Assembly: GCF_003946175.1 (NCBI RefSeq)
Contig: NZ_RHOK01000017.1
Location: 1-56,542 of the forward strand
Direction of reading: 5' to 3'
Source: Lacticaseibacillus suibinensis
Lineage (GTDB): Bacteria > Bacillota > Bacilli > Lactobacillales > Lactobacillaceae
DNA: 56,542 nt
The notes under the pieces: model-generated
The model's input: only the letters and a program-made list of their open reading frames with translations
What the model was told of the DNA's origin: nothing
Databases searched by the model: none
Shown here: positions 33,201-42,506 of the stretch, one piece after another
Position numbering within the stretch: the stretch's first letter is position 1
How the letters are laid out: every line of letters begins with the position of its first letter
Made by a program: the position numbers and the translations under genes

Positions 33201-35156
33201 TTATTTCTTGGCGGGTTTCTTAGCCGCTTCAATCAACCCGTTATTGATGGTTTGAGCAAACAGCACATCGCCATCGTCATGCCCGCCGAAGTGCACGCCA
33301 TCGGTGCCTTTGAAGACATGGGGATGTTGCGGGGCGATTTTGCCCCAGTCCGCAATGGTGATCCACTTGTACTTGGCCGGCAGCTGGCGTTCCAGCTCTG
33401 CTAACTTGCTGGAATTCCAGCTTGGGCTGGCCTGCGCGTTGTAAGGCGTCATGAAGACCAACTTGTGCCCAGGTTTGATGCCAGCAATGACGCGGTCCAA
33501 CACCTGCGCGTAATCATCCAGCGCATTGGTGCCGACGCTGAGGACAACGAATTCACGGAGCTGACCGGCTTGCTGCATCTGCATCATTAGGTCGTAGGCT
33601 TCGTTCATCTTGCGATCGCCGGCAGCATTAACTTCGGAGTTCGCCACATGCGGGCCGAGGTAATGGGCAGTACCCAGTGTCACCGAGTCGCCAATGATGG
33701 TCACACCAGCGGGGATGCCGTACTTGGCCGCGGTGCTATTTTGGTTAACCGCAGCATAGCTGTCCGGGTGCGCCTTGGCGGCCGCGGCAGCGTCTTTTTT
33801 CGCTTGGGCCATCAGATCAGCTTGGGCTGTTTTCTTGGGATCATGTGCTGCCACAATAATTTTTTCACTGGTGTTGTATTGGGCAACGTCTTGCTGTATA
33901 CCGCCGATCCACAAGGTTTGTTCCAAATGCGAGAGCTCTGGCGCTGCTTGCACGCGTTGAACGGTGACAGCGGTGAGGGCTAAGGCCGCTACGATGACTG
34001 GGGCGGCCACATAGCGACCAGGCAGCCGGAAGTGAAGAAACTTGCCTTGGCGGCCAGCAATCACCGGTTCGATAATGTAGTAGGACAACGCTGAGAAAGC
34101 CCCGCCGACGAGGACCGTCAAGCCAGCGGCGAGGGTGTTGTCCATCCGGTGGGAGAAAATCACATAGAGCGGCCAGTGGTAAAGATATAAGCTGTACGAA
34201 ATGTCCGCTAGGAAGGTAATGACCTTGGGCTCGGCAATGGTCGGGGTTTTTTCATGCAAAATCCGCGCCGCCACAATCATCACGCCGGCCAGCAAGGTTG
34301 CGACCAGCAAGCCATAGTTGTAAGTGGCAATTTGGTTGAAATCAAGCCCAAACCCCAGCGCGACCAGCAAGGCTGCGGCGCCAGCCATCACTGCGGCTGG
34401 CACCCAAGCGTTAATGCGCTTGAAGCTTTGGGTGAACCAATTCGGCAGGACTGCCACGCCGGTCAAGGTGCCAATCATGGCGCCCACGAAGAACGGGAAG
34501 CTGTGCGTAAAACTGGAGAAGTAAACCGGCGAGAAGTCTTTCAGACCTTGCGCCTGCACCACCATCAACGAGCAGGTGACGATGGCGAGGACGCCGGAAA
34601 CGGCAAACATCGCCATGCGAAAATCGGTGCGGCGGGCCGTAGCGGTTTCCGGCCGCTTTTGGAAGAGGCGGCTGAGCAGGTAAGCCACCACCCCCCAGAT
34701 CAGGTAAAAGTGCATTTCCACCGCTAAGGACCAGGTGTGCACGAATAAGTGCGGAATGAAGTTATTCTCGTAGGACCCACCGGTGGCGATTTCAAAGAAG
34801 TTGGTCACAAAGCCCACCGCTGCGGCAATTTGCTGACCAATGTTGGTGATAAAGTCGCTGCCCACAAGGAACGTGAAGGGAATGACGACCAGCACGGCTA
34901 GGACTAACGGCGGCACAATGCGGTAGAACCGCCGCCGGTAAAACGCCAGCAAGCCAAAGGTATGACTGCGGGCGAATTCATCAATCATCAGGCTGGTAAT
35001 CAAAAAGCCGGAAAAGGTGAAGAAGATATCAACGCCGATAAAACCGCCAGGGTATTCATTTTGGAAAAAATGATAGGTTAAAACCAACACCAGGCCGGTG
35101 ACGCGGACAAGACTGAACCATTTGATTCTAATGTGTTTGTGCGTGGTACTGGCCAT
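33201..35156 (-). CDS. OatA-like acyltransferase-3/SGNH membrane O-acyltransferase
   Basis: The 651-residue two-domain protein has about eleven membrane segments of the Acyl_transf_3 type (residues 10-390). The conserved histidine is in LTYHFFQNEYPGGFIGVDIFF, and YRRRFYRIVPPL follows. The external SGNH domain (about 470-645) has GDSV at 489-492 (S491), GTN in VLSVGTNALDD and DGVH at 619-622 (D619, H622). OatA and relatives move acetyl groups to the C6 hydroxyl of MurNAc and give lysozyme resistance. It could also modify a wall polysaccharide. Its start at ATG 35156 lies inside the upstream MORN gene (29 bp overlap), so the two are translationally coupled. Confidence 0.87.
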   Translation of the reverse strand: MASTTHKHIRIKWFSLVRVTGLVLVLTYHFFQNEYPGGFIGVDIFFTFSGFLITSLMIDEFARSHTFGLLAFYRRRFYRIVPPLVLAVLVVIPFTFLVGSDFITNIGQQIAAAVGFVTNFFEIATGGSYENNFIPHLFVHTWSLAVEMHFYLIWGVVAYLLSRLFQKRPETATARRTDFRMAMFAVSGVLAIVTCSLMVVQAQGLKDFSPVYFSSFTHSFPFFVGAMIGTLTGVAVLPNWFTQSFKRINAWVPAAVMAGAAALLVALGFGLDFNQIATYNYGLLVATLLAGVMIVAARILHEKTPTIAEPKVITFLADISYSLYLYHWPLYVIFSHRMDNTLAAGLTVLVGGAFSALSYYIIEPVIAGRQGKFLHFRLPGRYVAAPVIVAALALTAVTVQRVQAAPELSHLEQTLWIGGIQQDVAQYNTSEKIIVAAHDPKKTAQADLMAQAKKDAAAAAKAHPDSYAAVNQNSTAAKYGIPAGVTIIGDSVTLGTAHYLGPHVANSEVNAAGDRKMNEAYDLMMQMQQAGQLREFVVLSVGTNALDDYAQVLDRVIAGIKPGHKLVFMTPYNAQASPSWNSSKLAELERQLPAKYKWITIADWGKIAPQHPHVFKGTDGVHFGGHDDGDVLFAQTINNGLIEAAKKPAKK

Positions 35157-35514
35157 TTTTGAAGAACCCCCGATATGTCTGATTTTGTTTCGTGGTTAAG
35201 GTGCCACTGCCGGTTACGGCGCCGGCCTTAAAGGTGCCCGTATACCGCCAGCCTTCGTGCGAGGTGAAGGTGCCCTGACCATTGAAGCGACCGTCCTTGA
35301 AATTGCCCTTGTAGCGATCGCCGTTTTTCATCGTCAGCCGGCCTTGGCCGCTGAACTTATGTTTGAAGACCTGGCCATCATAAGTAATCTGGCCAGAATC
35401 CAAGGTGTAATGCGCATGGTGCGGTGTTTGCGGCATGAGGGCGATGACCGCGAAAACTACGATCACCAGCACGGTAGCGAGCTCAAGCCCAGCTCTTAAG
35501 CGCGATGTTTTCAA
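35128..35514 (-). CDS. Membrane-anchored MORN-repeat protein
   Basis: The likely start is TTG 35514, seven bases after GGAGGAG; no ATG fits. The ~128-residue protein has an N-terminal membrane anchor (LATVLVIVVFAVIAL) and then four MORN-type repeats. These are of the form G-x-Y-x-G-x-F-x-x-G-x-x-x-G-x-G (DRYKGNFKDGRFNGQGTF, WRYTGTFKAGAVTGSGTL, TYRGFFKNGQ). MORN repeats are common in bacterial envelope proteins, but their role is largely unknown. It overlaps the OatA-like gene by 29 bp, so a joint role in cell-wall O-acylation is likely. Confidence 0.8.
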   Translation of the reverse strand: MKTSRLRAGLELATVLVIVVFAVIALMPQTPHHAHYTLDSGQITYDGQVFKHKFSGQGRLTMKNGDRYKGNFKDGRFNGQGTFTSHEGWRYTGTFKAGAVTGSGTLTTKQNQTYRGFFKNGQYHAQTH

Positions 35515-35616
35515 GATGATACTCCTCCCTGGTACATACCTTACTATCTTAGAGGAAAGCCCACCGGTTTGAAAGTTGAAATGCACCAGTTTTCAAAGAA
35601 AATTGTTGCTGATTTC

Positions 35617-35646
35617 AAAAAGACACCCACCGGTTCCCGGTGAGTG
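35617..35646 (-). terminator. Terminator downstream of the ThrE-type exporter genes
   Basis: CACTCACCGG-GAA-CCGGTGGGTG followed by TCTTTTT in the minus-strand direction, placed after the stop at 35657. Confidence 0.85.
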
Positions 35647-35656
35647 CGAGTGGGGG

Positions 35657-36109
35657 TTAGCGGCGGGCTTCGAACCAGTGCCGTAGCGGTCGGCGCATTG
35701 GCTTAAAGATCGCTTCCGCAATCACAAAACCCACCGCCAGGCCAATGGCGATACTCAAGGTTTTGACCAAACCCGCTTGCGCCGCCGTTTCTCGGCCGAG
35801 GGTAAAGTCTTTCATACTCATGTAGATGATAGCCCCTGGCACCAGGGACACGAGGCTGGGGATATACATGACATTGACTGGGGCTTTCACCCAAATCGCG
35901 GCAATGTTGGCGAGCAGGCCAATGGTCGTGGCCGCCAGCAGATTCGGTAAAATCAGGTTTGGCGTTTGGCCCGCCACCACCACATACACGACCCAAGCCA
36001 AGGCGCCGGTGATCCCAGCTGGTAGTAAAGTGCGCTTGGGAATATTGGTGATGATGCCAAAGCCAATGGTGGAGGCAAAAGCGACGATCAGTTCGATTAG
36101 CAAGCTCAT
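35657..36109 (-). CDS. Threonine/serine exporter-like protein, C-terminal half (ThrE_2)
   Basis: The 150-residue protein has four or five membrane segments and the pattern of the second ThrE domain: FGIITNIPKRTLLPAGITGALAW, and then PSLVSLVPGAIIYMSMKDFTLG. In actinobacterial ThrE this is fused to the DUF1212 domain encoded upstream. Here the two halves are separate genes overlapping by 4 bp. The pair probably forms an amino-acid or small organic-acid exporter. A terminator follows. Confidence 0.87.
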   Translation of the reverse strand: MSLLIELIVAFASTIGFGIITNIPKRTLLPAGITGALAWVVYVVVAGQTPNLILPNLLAATTIGLLANIAAIWVKAPVNVMYIPSLVSLVPGAIIYMSMKDFTLGRETAAQAGLVKTLSIAIGLAVGFVIAEAIFKPMRRPLRHWFEARR

Positions 36110-36870
36110 AGCGCGCCTCCCATCAGCAGTGAGATGCAGGCACTGCCGACCACCACGCCGGCACCAATCGCGCCGGCGACCATGATCGCATCCATCGCCC
36201 GCACTAAGCCGGAAATGGTGTGGCGGGCAATTAGCTCACGCAAGGAATTGGTAATGGCCACGCCAGGCACTAAGGGCATCAAGGCCGAAATAATGATGTT
36301 ATCGGCGCTGGTCGCCACGCCGAGCCGCTGCAGCAGGGTGGCAAGCAAGCCAATCACCATGCCGCCAAGGCCAATGCTGATGTAAGGCGTGGTCGTGCGC
36401 TGGCCCAACCACTGTGAAGCGAGGTAGCCGCCGATGCCGACAAAAAAGGCGAGGCCGAGGTCGGCCCAGGTCGCTTGAAATAACAGCATCGGCGCCACTG
36501 ACACCAAACCGGCGCCGAAAATTTTTTGCGGCCAGGAGTAATCGCGGCGCGAGGATTCAATCACCGCGACCTGATTTTCTAGGGTAGCGTAATCAATCGT
36601 GCCGCTGGTAAACGCGCGCGATAAGGAGTTGATCCGATCCACTTGGCGCAAGTTGAAGTCCTTGGTGCGCACCTTAATCAAATGGGTGGCGGTATCGGTG
36701 TCGGCGTCAACAAAAATCGCGGTCATTTCGGCATGACACGAAATCGGCACCCCTGCCGCGGCGCCGATGTACTCGACCGTACTTTCGACGCGGCCGGTTT
36801 CGGCCCCATTTTCCAACAGAATTTTCCCCACCCGGCCACACAAGGCAATGACCTGCTTTTCACTTGGCAT
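36106..36870 (-). CDS. Threonine/serine exporter-like protein, N-terminal half (ThrE_1)
   Basis: The start ATG 36870 follows GGAGG. The 254-residue protein begins with a cytoplasmic region carrying the family motifs LCGRVGKILLENGAETGRVESTVEYIGAA and VRTKDFNLRQVDRINSLSR. Five membrane segments follow, ending in PLVPGVAITNSLRELIARHTISGLVRAMDAI. The GAET segment holds residues conserved in ThrE-type exporters. It acts with the 150-residue partner encoded 4 bp overlapping. A substrate of threonine or serine is inferred from the family only. Confidence 0.88.
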   Translation of the reverse strand: MPSEKQVIALCGRVGKILLENGAETGRVESTVEYIGAAAGVPISCHAEMTAIFVDADTDTATHLIKVRTKDFNLRQVDRINSLSRAFTSGTIDYATLENQVAVIESSRRDYSWPQKIFGAGLVSVAPMLLFQATWADLGLAFFVGIGGYLASQWLGQRTTTPYISIGLGGMVIGLLATLLQRLGVATSADNIIISALMPLVPGVAITNSLRELIARHTISGLVRAMDAIMVAGAIGAGVVVGSACISLLMGGAL

Positions 36871-36927
36871 CTTGCCACCTCCGACTGCTTTTAAGTGTAC
36901 GCCGCTAACAAAACGGGAAGCAAGCAA

Positions 36928-36955
36928 AAACCGGGTCGCTTTGGCGACCCGGTTA
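36928..36955 (-). terminator. Terminator of the gal operon
   Basis: AACCGGGTCGC and GCGACCCGGTT pair and are followed by TTTTG on the minus strand, 15 bp after the galT stop. Confidence 0.9.
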
Positions 36956-36969
36956 ATGCAATAGTGGCA

Positions 36970-38430
36970 TTAAAGCGCGGCGATAAACCGCCCGAAGGCA
37001 GCTTGGCCTGCTTCATCGCGTTTGAACACGCCGGCGTCTTCCAGCACGCGGGCGAACACGCGGCCCACGGCTTCGTTCAGTTGCGCCGTGGCATTGGTTT
37101 CTGTCCAGGTGAACTGGGCCTGCAACTGCTTGGCCCAAGGCAGGTGAGAAGGCTCAATCTGATTGGGCTGACCAAGCAGGTATTTTTTGACTTCAGTCAG
37201 TTCCGCTGCCAGCCGGGCAGGCAGCACGGCGAGGCCCATGACTTCAATCAAGCCGATGTTTTCACGCTTGATGTGCTGCACATCCTGGTGCGGGTGGAAA
37301 ATGCCATCAGGATAGTCAGCGGAAGTTTGGTTGTCGCGCAGCACCAGATCCAGCTGGTAGGCGTCACCGACCCGGCGGGCAATCGGGGTGACGGTGTGAT
37401 GCGGCGTCCCATCGGTGAAGGCGCGCACGGCCACACTGTCATCACTGTAAGTCGCCCAAGTGGCCCGAATGTGTTCGGCTGCTTCGGCCAGCTGTTCCCG
37501 GTTGGCGGAGGTTAAGCGAATCACACTCATTGGCCAGCGCACAACGCCAGCTTCTACAGCCTCGTAGTCAGGCAAACTGATGGCTTTTTCCACTGGGGCT
37601 TTGGCCATGGCGAAAGTGTGGTGACCGCCTTGGTAGTGTTCATGGCTGAGCATTGAGCCGCCAACAATCGGCAAATCGGCATTCGAGCCAACGAAGTAGG
37701 TCGGTAGCATGTGGACAATCGCCAGTAGGTTGGTGAAAGTGGTGCGGTTGATGTGCATCGGTTCATGCACGCTGTCGAGGAAAATGGCGTGTTCTGGGAA
37801 GTAAGCATAAGGTGAATACTGGAAGCCCCAAGTTTGGCCATTGAGCTGAAAGCGCACAATGCGGTGGTTGCCCCGGGCGGGATAGTCGGCGCGGCCGCGG
37901 TAGCCTTCATTTTCTAGGCAAAGCTGGCACAGAGGGTAACCTAGCGCCTTCACTTTGGCAGCGGCGGCGATGTCTTTGGGATCCTTTTCCGGTTTGGACA
38001 AGTTAATGGTGATTTCGAGTTCACCATAAGGCGTCTGGGCTGGGAATTGGATGTTTTTAGCAATCGCCCGGGTTTGAATGTAATTATTCGCCCGCGACAG
38101 CTGGTAAAACCAATCCGTCGCTGTGCTGGGACTGGTGGCATAAGCGCCCCAGAACTGGCGGTTGACGGAACTTGGCAACGGGGTGGCCAGGGCCATCAGT
38201 TCCGCCTCCAGAATCTGTTTGGCCGCAGTAGTGTCTACGCACACGCCGTTTTGCACCGCGGCTTGGACAAGGAGGTCGAGGTTATCTAGCCCGGCTTCTG
38301 CGCCGGCGAGACTTTGCGCTTCGTCGCCCACCAAAGCCAAGGTCCGGTTGGTCAAATAAACTTGATCCAGCGCGGTGTAGTCGTGGTTCAGCTCCAAGCA
38401 CCAGTTGACATGACGTTCAACGGCTTTCAC
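36970..38430 (-). CDS. galT: UDP-glucose-hexose-1-phosphate uridylyltransferase, family 2
   Basis: The 486-residue enzyme is the Firmicute-type GalT of the Leloir pathway, exchanging UMP between UDP-glucose and galactose-1-phosphate. Recognisable pieces are the N-terminal [22 protein letters not shown], the [20 protein letters not shown] segment with the active-site histidines, and [30 protein letters not shown] 38430 overlaps the galE stop by 4 bp, so the two are translated together. It is the last gene of the gal operon and is followed by a strong terminator. Confidence 0.95.
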   Translation of the reverse strand: MKAVERHVNWCLELNHDYTALDQVYLTNRTLALVGDEAQSLAGAEAGLDNLDLLVQAAVQNGVCVDTTAAKQILEAELMALATPLPSSVNRQFWGAYATSPSTATDWFYQLSRANNYIQTRAIAKNIQFPAQTPYGELEITINLSKPEKDPKDIAAAAKVKALGYPLCQLCLENEGYRGRADYPARGNHRIVRFQLNGQTWGFQYSPYAYFPEHAIFLDSVHEPMHINRTTFTNLLAIVHMLPTYFVGSNADLPIVGGSMLSHEHYQGGHHTFAMAKAPVEKAISLPDYEAVEAGVVRWPMSVIRLTSANREQLAEAAEHIRATWATYSDDSVAVRAFTDGTPHHTVTPIARRVGDAYQLDLVLRDNQTSADYPDGIFHPHQDVQHIKRENIGLIEVMGLAVLPARLAAELTEVKKYLLGQPNQIEPSHLPWAKQLQAQFTWTETNATAQLNEAVGRVFARVLEDAGVFKRDEAGQAAFGRFIAAL

Positions 38431-39422
38431 AGGCGATCACCAAAGCCTTCCGGATGATTCTCATGCCAGTTCCAGGCATCGCCGATGATTTTTTCGACAT
38501 CATCGAACTGCGGCTGCCAGCCCAGCACACTGCGGGCCTTGTCAGAGGCGGCAATCAGCGTGCTTGGATCGCCAGGGCGGCGCGGCCCGATTTTGGCGGG
38601 AATTTCCTGGCCGGTGACTTTGCGGGCGGCGTTGAGAATTTCCAGGTTGGAGAAGCCCGTGGCCGAGCCAATGTTGAAGGCGTCGCTGGCATTGCCGGCG
38701 CGCAGGTAGTTCAGCGCCAAGATGTGGGCATCCGCTAAGTCCACCACATGGACATAGTCGCGAACGTTGGTGCCGTCTTTGGTCGGGTAATCATCGCCAA
38801 AGATTTGCAGATTGTCGCGCGTCCCAGCCGCGGCTTGTAAAATAATTGGAATCAGATGCGTTTCCGGATGGTGATCCTCCCCGATGCTGCCATCAGGCAT
38901 GGCACCGGCGACATTGAAGTAGCGCAAGGCGACAAAGTGAATGCCGTAAGCGACATCGGCCCACTTGATGATTTTTTCCATGGCCAGTTTGGACTCACCA
39001 TACGGGTTGGTTGGCACTTGGGGGTCGGATTCCTTGATTGGAATCTGCTTCGGTTCGCCGTAAGTGGCAGCGGTGGAGGAGAAGACAATCTTATCGATGC
39101 CGAATTGCTTCATTGCTTCCAGCAACGTGATCATGCCGCCGGTATTATTGTCAAAATACTTCAGCGGATCCTGCATCGATTCTGGCACGATGGAGAAGGC
39201 AGCAAAATGGATAATCGCGTCGATTTTTTCGGTGCTAAAGACCTGACTCAAGAAATGGTAATCGCGAATGTCGCCTTGGTAAAAGCGTGCTTTTTTGTCA
39301 ATGGCGCGTTCATGCCCGGTGATGAGATTGTCCAAAACCACCACATCCTCGCCAGCCTTAACCAGCTGAGCGACGGTGTGGGAGCCGATATAGCCGGCCC
39401 CGCCTAAAACTGCAATTGTCAT
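38427..39422 (-). CDS. galE: UDP-glucose 4-epimerase
   Basis: The 331-residue NAD-dependent epimerase interconverts UDP-galactose and UDP-glucose. It has the glycine motif GGAGYIGSH (7-15), the serine of [11 protein letters not shown], the YxxxK catalytic pair in [12 protein letters not shown], and the typical [20 protein letters not shown] 39422 follows AAAAGGAG. Upstream lies a 639 bp array of structured repeats that separates it from galK within the same transcription direction. Confidence 0.96.
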   Translation of the reverse strand: MTIAVLGGAGYIGSHTVAQLVKAGEDVVVLDNLITGHERAIDKKARFYQGDIRDYHFLSQVFSTEKIDAIIHFAAFSIVPESMQDPLKYFDNNTGGMITLLEAMKQFGIDKIVFSSTAATYGEPKQIPIKESDPQVPTNPYGESKLAMEKIIKWADVAYGIHFVALRYFNVAGAMPDGSIGEDHHPETHLIPIILQAAAGTRDNLQIFGDDYPTKDGTNVRDYVHVVDLADAHILALNYLRAGNASDAFNIGSATGFSNLEILNAARKVTGQEIPAKIGPRRPGDPSTLIAASDKARSVLGWQPQFDDVEKIIGDAWNWHENHPEGFGDRL

Positions 39423-39479
39423 ATGATAAGCTCTCCTTTTTGAGTGATGAAACTGTGGGAAGTACGTTGGTTTGGCCTC

Positions 39480-40118
39480 GCAGCCGGTAGTTGCACTACA
39501 GGTGGCTAACGCCGGCGTGAATAGCTACGCCCAAGGCCTCACCGGCAAAAAACGCCGGCAATGCCTTGAGCTAGGCTATTCCACCGGCTAAAACCAGCCA
39601 CCTTTCGTAGCCTGTAGGTGCGCTCCGAGTGGCTAACGCCCGAGTAGTTAGCTACGCCTGAGGTCTCGCCGGCAAAGTGCGCCAGCAATACCTCAGGCTA
39701 GGCTAGCTGTCGGGCTAAGAACAGCCACCCTCCGCAGCCTGTAGTTGCGCTCCGGCGGGCAACGCGGGCGTGGCTAGCTACGCTCCGGTCCTTGCAGCCG
39801 AAGAACGGCTTCAATGCCCAGAGCTAGGCTAGCCATCCCGCTAAATGCGCCCGCCTCCGCAGCCTGTAGTTGCGCTCCGAGTGGCTAACGCCCGAGCAGC
39901 TAGCTACGCTCCGGTCCTTGCAGCCGAAGAACGGCTTCAATGCCCAGAGCTAGGCTAGCTGTCGGGCTAAGAACAGCCACTCTCCGCAGCCTGTAGTTGC
40001 GCTCCGCCGAGCGACGGGGGAGCAGGTAGCTACGCATAAGGCCTCACCGGCAGAATGCGCCGGTAATGCCTTACGCTAGGCTACCCGTCCCCCTAAGACC
40101 GCTCGGCTCCGCAGCCTG
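39480..40118. repeat. Tandem array of five structured repeats (family 1) between galK and galE
   Basis: Units start at GCAGCC (or GTAGCC) 39480, 39607, 39734, 39859 and 39986 and measure 125-127 bp; a final GCAGCCTG ends at 40118, five bases from the galK stop. Each unit folds as one long interrupted hairpin. The outer arms are GGTGGCT/AGCCACC in unit 1, GGCGGGC/GCCCGCC in unit 3, AGTGGCT/AGCCACT in unit 4 and GCCGAGCG/CGCTCGGC in unit 5. The second arms are GCCGG/CCGGC, GCGGG/CCCGC, GCCCGA/TCGGGC and GGGGGA/TCCCCC. Arms change while pairing is kept. Constant single-stranded or loop motifs are TTGCGCTCCG, AACG, TAGCTACGC, GCTAGGCTA and CTAA. Orientation is opposite to the gal genes. Nothing codes for protein. 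Confidence 0.93.
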
Positions 40119-40122
40119 GTTG

Positions 40123-41289
40123 TTAGTCAATCACCTTGGGTCCATCCGCAATATTAGCGATATAGAAGTCAGCGGCGTACCCGATGGTGTCCTGGTAAAC
40201 ATCGCCGACTGCTTTAGTGAAGGCTGGGACTTGGTCTTTGGCGACTAAAGCAATGGCGCAGCCGCCAAAGCCGGCGCCGGTCATGCGGGCGCCGAGGACG
40301 CCGGGCTGCTTAACGGCGGTTTGAACCAAGGTGTCCAGTTCTTTGCCAGTTACCTCATAATCATACGCCAGCGATACGCCAGAGGCACTCATCAGCCGGC
40401 CAAATGCCGCGAGGTCGCCGGCTTTAAGTGCCGCTGCGGCTTTCAAGGTGCGCTGGTTTTCAAAAACGGCGTGCCGCGCGCGGCGAATCAGGGTCGGGTC
40501 TTCAATCAGGTAGGTGTACTGGTCGAAGGTATCAATATCCAGTTCGCCCAAGGTTTTGATGTCCAGCTTGGCTTGCAGGCGGGCCACGGCTGCTTCGCAT
40601 TCAGAGCGGCGTTCGTTGTACTTGGAGTCGGCAAGTTCGCGGCGCTTGTTGGTGTTCATGATGACCACCACATTGTCGCCCATGGCCAGTGGTAAGGATT
40701 CGTATTCCAAGGTGCTGGCATCTAGCAAGGTGGCGTGGTTGGCCCGGCCCATGCCGATGGCGAATTGATCCATGATGCCGGAGTTGACACCGATGAATTC
40801 ATTTTCAGTTTTTTGGCCCATTTTGATGAGTTCAAGCATGTCATGGCCTAAATTGAAAGTCGTATTCAAAATGGTCCCAGTCAGCAGCTCCAGTGAGGCG
40901 GAAGAGGAGAGGCCGGCGCCGTTTGGCAGGTCGCCTTTGATGTATAAATCTAGGCCTTGGTCGAAGGTAGCGCCCGCTTTGAGCAGCTGCTGGGCCATGC
41001 CTTTGAAGTAATCGCTCCACTTACCGTCTTTGGCGCCGGTGATTTCAGCCAGGGGCAGGTCAATGATGCCAATATTTTCAAAGTTGGCAGAGTAGAGCCG
41101 GAACTTGGCCTCATCATTCGAGCCAACCGCGGCGTAGGTGCCTAAACTAATGGCACAAGGGAAAACGTGGCCGCCATTATAGTCCGTGTGCTCGCCGATC
41201 AGATTAATGCGGCCTGGTGCAAAATAGACATGGGCGGCGTCGTGCCCGAATACCTGCTTGAAGCCTTGCTTAAGTGCTGCTGTGTCCAT
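40123..41289 (-). CDS. galK: Galactokinase
   Basis: The 388-residue GHMP kinase phosphorylates galactose at C1. It has the galactokinase signature [22 protein letters not shown] (about 26-47), the ATP-binding [16 protein letters not shown] (about 113-128) and the third motif [17 protein letters not shown]. Start ATG 41289 has GGAGG upstream. It is preceded by galR with a 29 bp gap and probably shares its transcript. The structured repeat array begins five bases after its stop. Confidence 0.96.
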   Translation of the reverse strand: MDTAALKQGFKQVFGHDAAHVYFAPGRINLIGEHTDYNGGHVFPCAISLGTYAAVGSNDEAKFRLYSANFENIGIIDLPLAEITGAKDGKWSDYFKGMAQQLLKAGATFDQGLDLYIKGDLPNGAGLSSSASLELLTGTILNTTFNLGHDMLELIKMGQKTENEFIGVNSGIMDQFAIGMGRANHATLLDASTLEYESLPLAMGDNVVVIMNTNKRRELADSKYNERRSECEAAVARLQAKLDIKTLGELDIDTFDQYTYLIEDPTLIRRARHAVFENQRTLKAAAALKAGDLAAFGRLMSASGVSLAYDYEVTGKELDTLVQTAVKQPGVLGARMTGAGFGGCAIALVAKDQVPAFTKAVGDVYQDTIGYAADFYIANIADGPKVID

Positions 41290-41318
41290 GATGAAACCTC
41301 CAATATTGTATTTTGCCG

Positions 41319-42308
41319 TTAACGGCTACTATCGCGCAAAATCAGTTCAGAACTTAAGGTGATGCGAGTTGGCACCGTGAGCAGGCCAGAGAGCTGATCT
41401 TGAATCAGCTTGGCCGCGTTAATGCCCATTTGCTGCGTGGCCACTTTGACGGTGGACAAGCTCGGGTTCAAAAACCGGCCCACTGCCAGATCATTGAAGC
41501 CGACGATGCTAACGCGGTCTGGTACGGCGATGTGCTGCTCTTGGAGCGCTTTAATGGCGCCGATGGCCATGGCATCGCTAGCCACGAAGAAGGCATGCGG
41601 CAACTGATCACCATATTGCTTGATGAGAGCCGTCATCGTGGCATAGCCACCTTCAATGGTGAAAGGCGCATCGGCAATGATGGCGTCTTCCAGCAGGCCT
41701 TGGTCACGCAGCGTGGCTTCAAAGGCCACTGTCCGCTGATCATCAATGGCTTGGCCGTCGGTGGTTTCCTCGCGGCCAGCAATCATGCCGAGGCGGTGAT
41801 GGCCTTGCTGCCGGAAATAGGCAATGATTTTGCCCACTGGCGCCGCAAAGCTGGTGGTGACACAGGAGATACTTTGATCCAGCGTGTCCTGGTCGACGAT
41901 CACCAGCGGCTTGTTAAGCGCCTTGAATTGGTTGAGCTGACTTTCACTATATTTACCGATGGCAATCAGACCGGCCAAGTTGCCGGCATCGGCCAGCGTA
42001 TCGTTAGAGAAAAAGCGGGCGATGGCAAAGTCGGCGGCCTGCAGCTGGGTTTCAGCGCCCCAGCGAATCGCCCGGTAATAGAGATCGTTGTTTTCTTCCT
42101 GCTCGGAGTACCACTGAACGATGCCAATGGTGCCCGCGGCAGTTTGCGTTTTATGCTGATGCTTGGTGTAATTTAAGGCCTCCGCCGTGGCAAAAATGCG
42201 TTTGCGCGTGGCGGCGGAAACTTGCAGCGAGGTGTCCGCGTTGAGTACGCGGGAAACTGTGGCACTGGATACATGCGCGGCGTCAGCAATATCTTTTAAG
42301 GTGGCGAT
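41319..42308 (-). CDS. galR: LacI/GalR-family regulator of the gal genes, probable ATC start
   Basis: The helix-turn-helix [23 protein letters not shown] aligns with the usual GalR start (MATLKDIA...), but the codon at the first position is ATC (42308-42306), six bases after AGGAGGG. The only upstream alternative, TTG 42329, would put that Shine-Dalgarno sequence inside the gene. The periplasmic-binding-like ligand domain follows ([21 protein letters not shown] and [26 protein letters not shown]). Length 329 is normal. It likely represses galK-galE-galT and the divergent hydrolase through the inverted TTTTACTAAA sites in the 198 bp divergent region. Confidence 0.88.
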   Translation of the reverse strand: MATLKDIADAAHVSSATVSRVLNADTSLQVSAATRKRIFATAEALNYTKHQHKTQTAAGTIGIVQWYSEQEENNDLYYRAIRWGAETQLQAADFAIARFFSNDTLADAGNLAGLIAIGKYSESQLNQFKALNKPLVIVDQDTLDQSISCVTTSFAAPVGKIIAYFRQQGHHRLGMIAGREETTDGQAIDDQRTVAFEATLRDQGLLEDAIIADAPFTIEGGYATMTALIKQYGDQLPHAFFVASDAMAIGAIKALQEQHIAVPDRVSIVGFNDLAVGRFLNPSLSTVKVATQQMGINAAKLIQDQLSGLLTVPTRITLSSELILRDSSR

Positions 42309-42357
42309 ACCGGTCCCTCCTTTGCCCAAAATCAGAATTTTGTTATCGTCACGCCTA

Positions 42358-42493
42358 TTTTACTAAAAGGTGGTAAAAAAGTGAACTAATATTTTACCTA
42401 TTACCGTTTTTTTGCTGGGCTATGGTACACTAGGAGACGAAATGTGACCGGTTGCTAACCCGAAACGCCAGCAATCGATTAAATTTAGTAAAA
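42358..42493. promoter_or_regulatory. Divergent gal control region: GalR-type operators and hydrolase promoter
   Basis: TTTTACTAAA (42358-42367) and its exact complement TTTAGTAAAA (42484-42493) lie 126 bp apart, one near each divergent gene. A related TTTTACC stands near 42392. An extended -10 promoter TGGTACACT (42423-42431) serves the plus-strand hydrolase. The sites resemble LacI/GalR-family operators. Confidence 0.72.
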
Positions 42494-42506
42494 CTAGGAG
42501 GCAGCC

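Noticed and set aside
39480-40118. Tandem repeats considered as a CRISPR array.
   Set aside because: Units are 125-127 bp, similar throughout, without alternating short repeats and unique spacers, and no cas genes are present.
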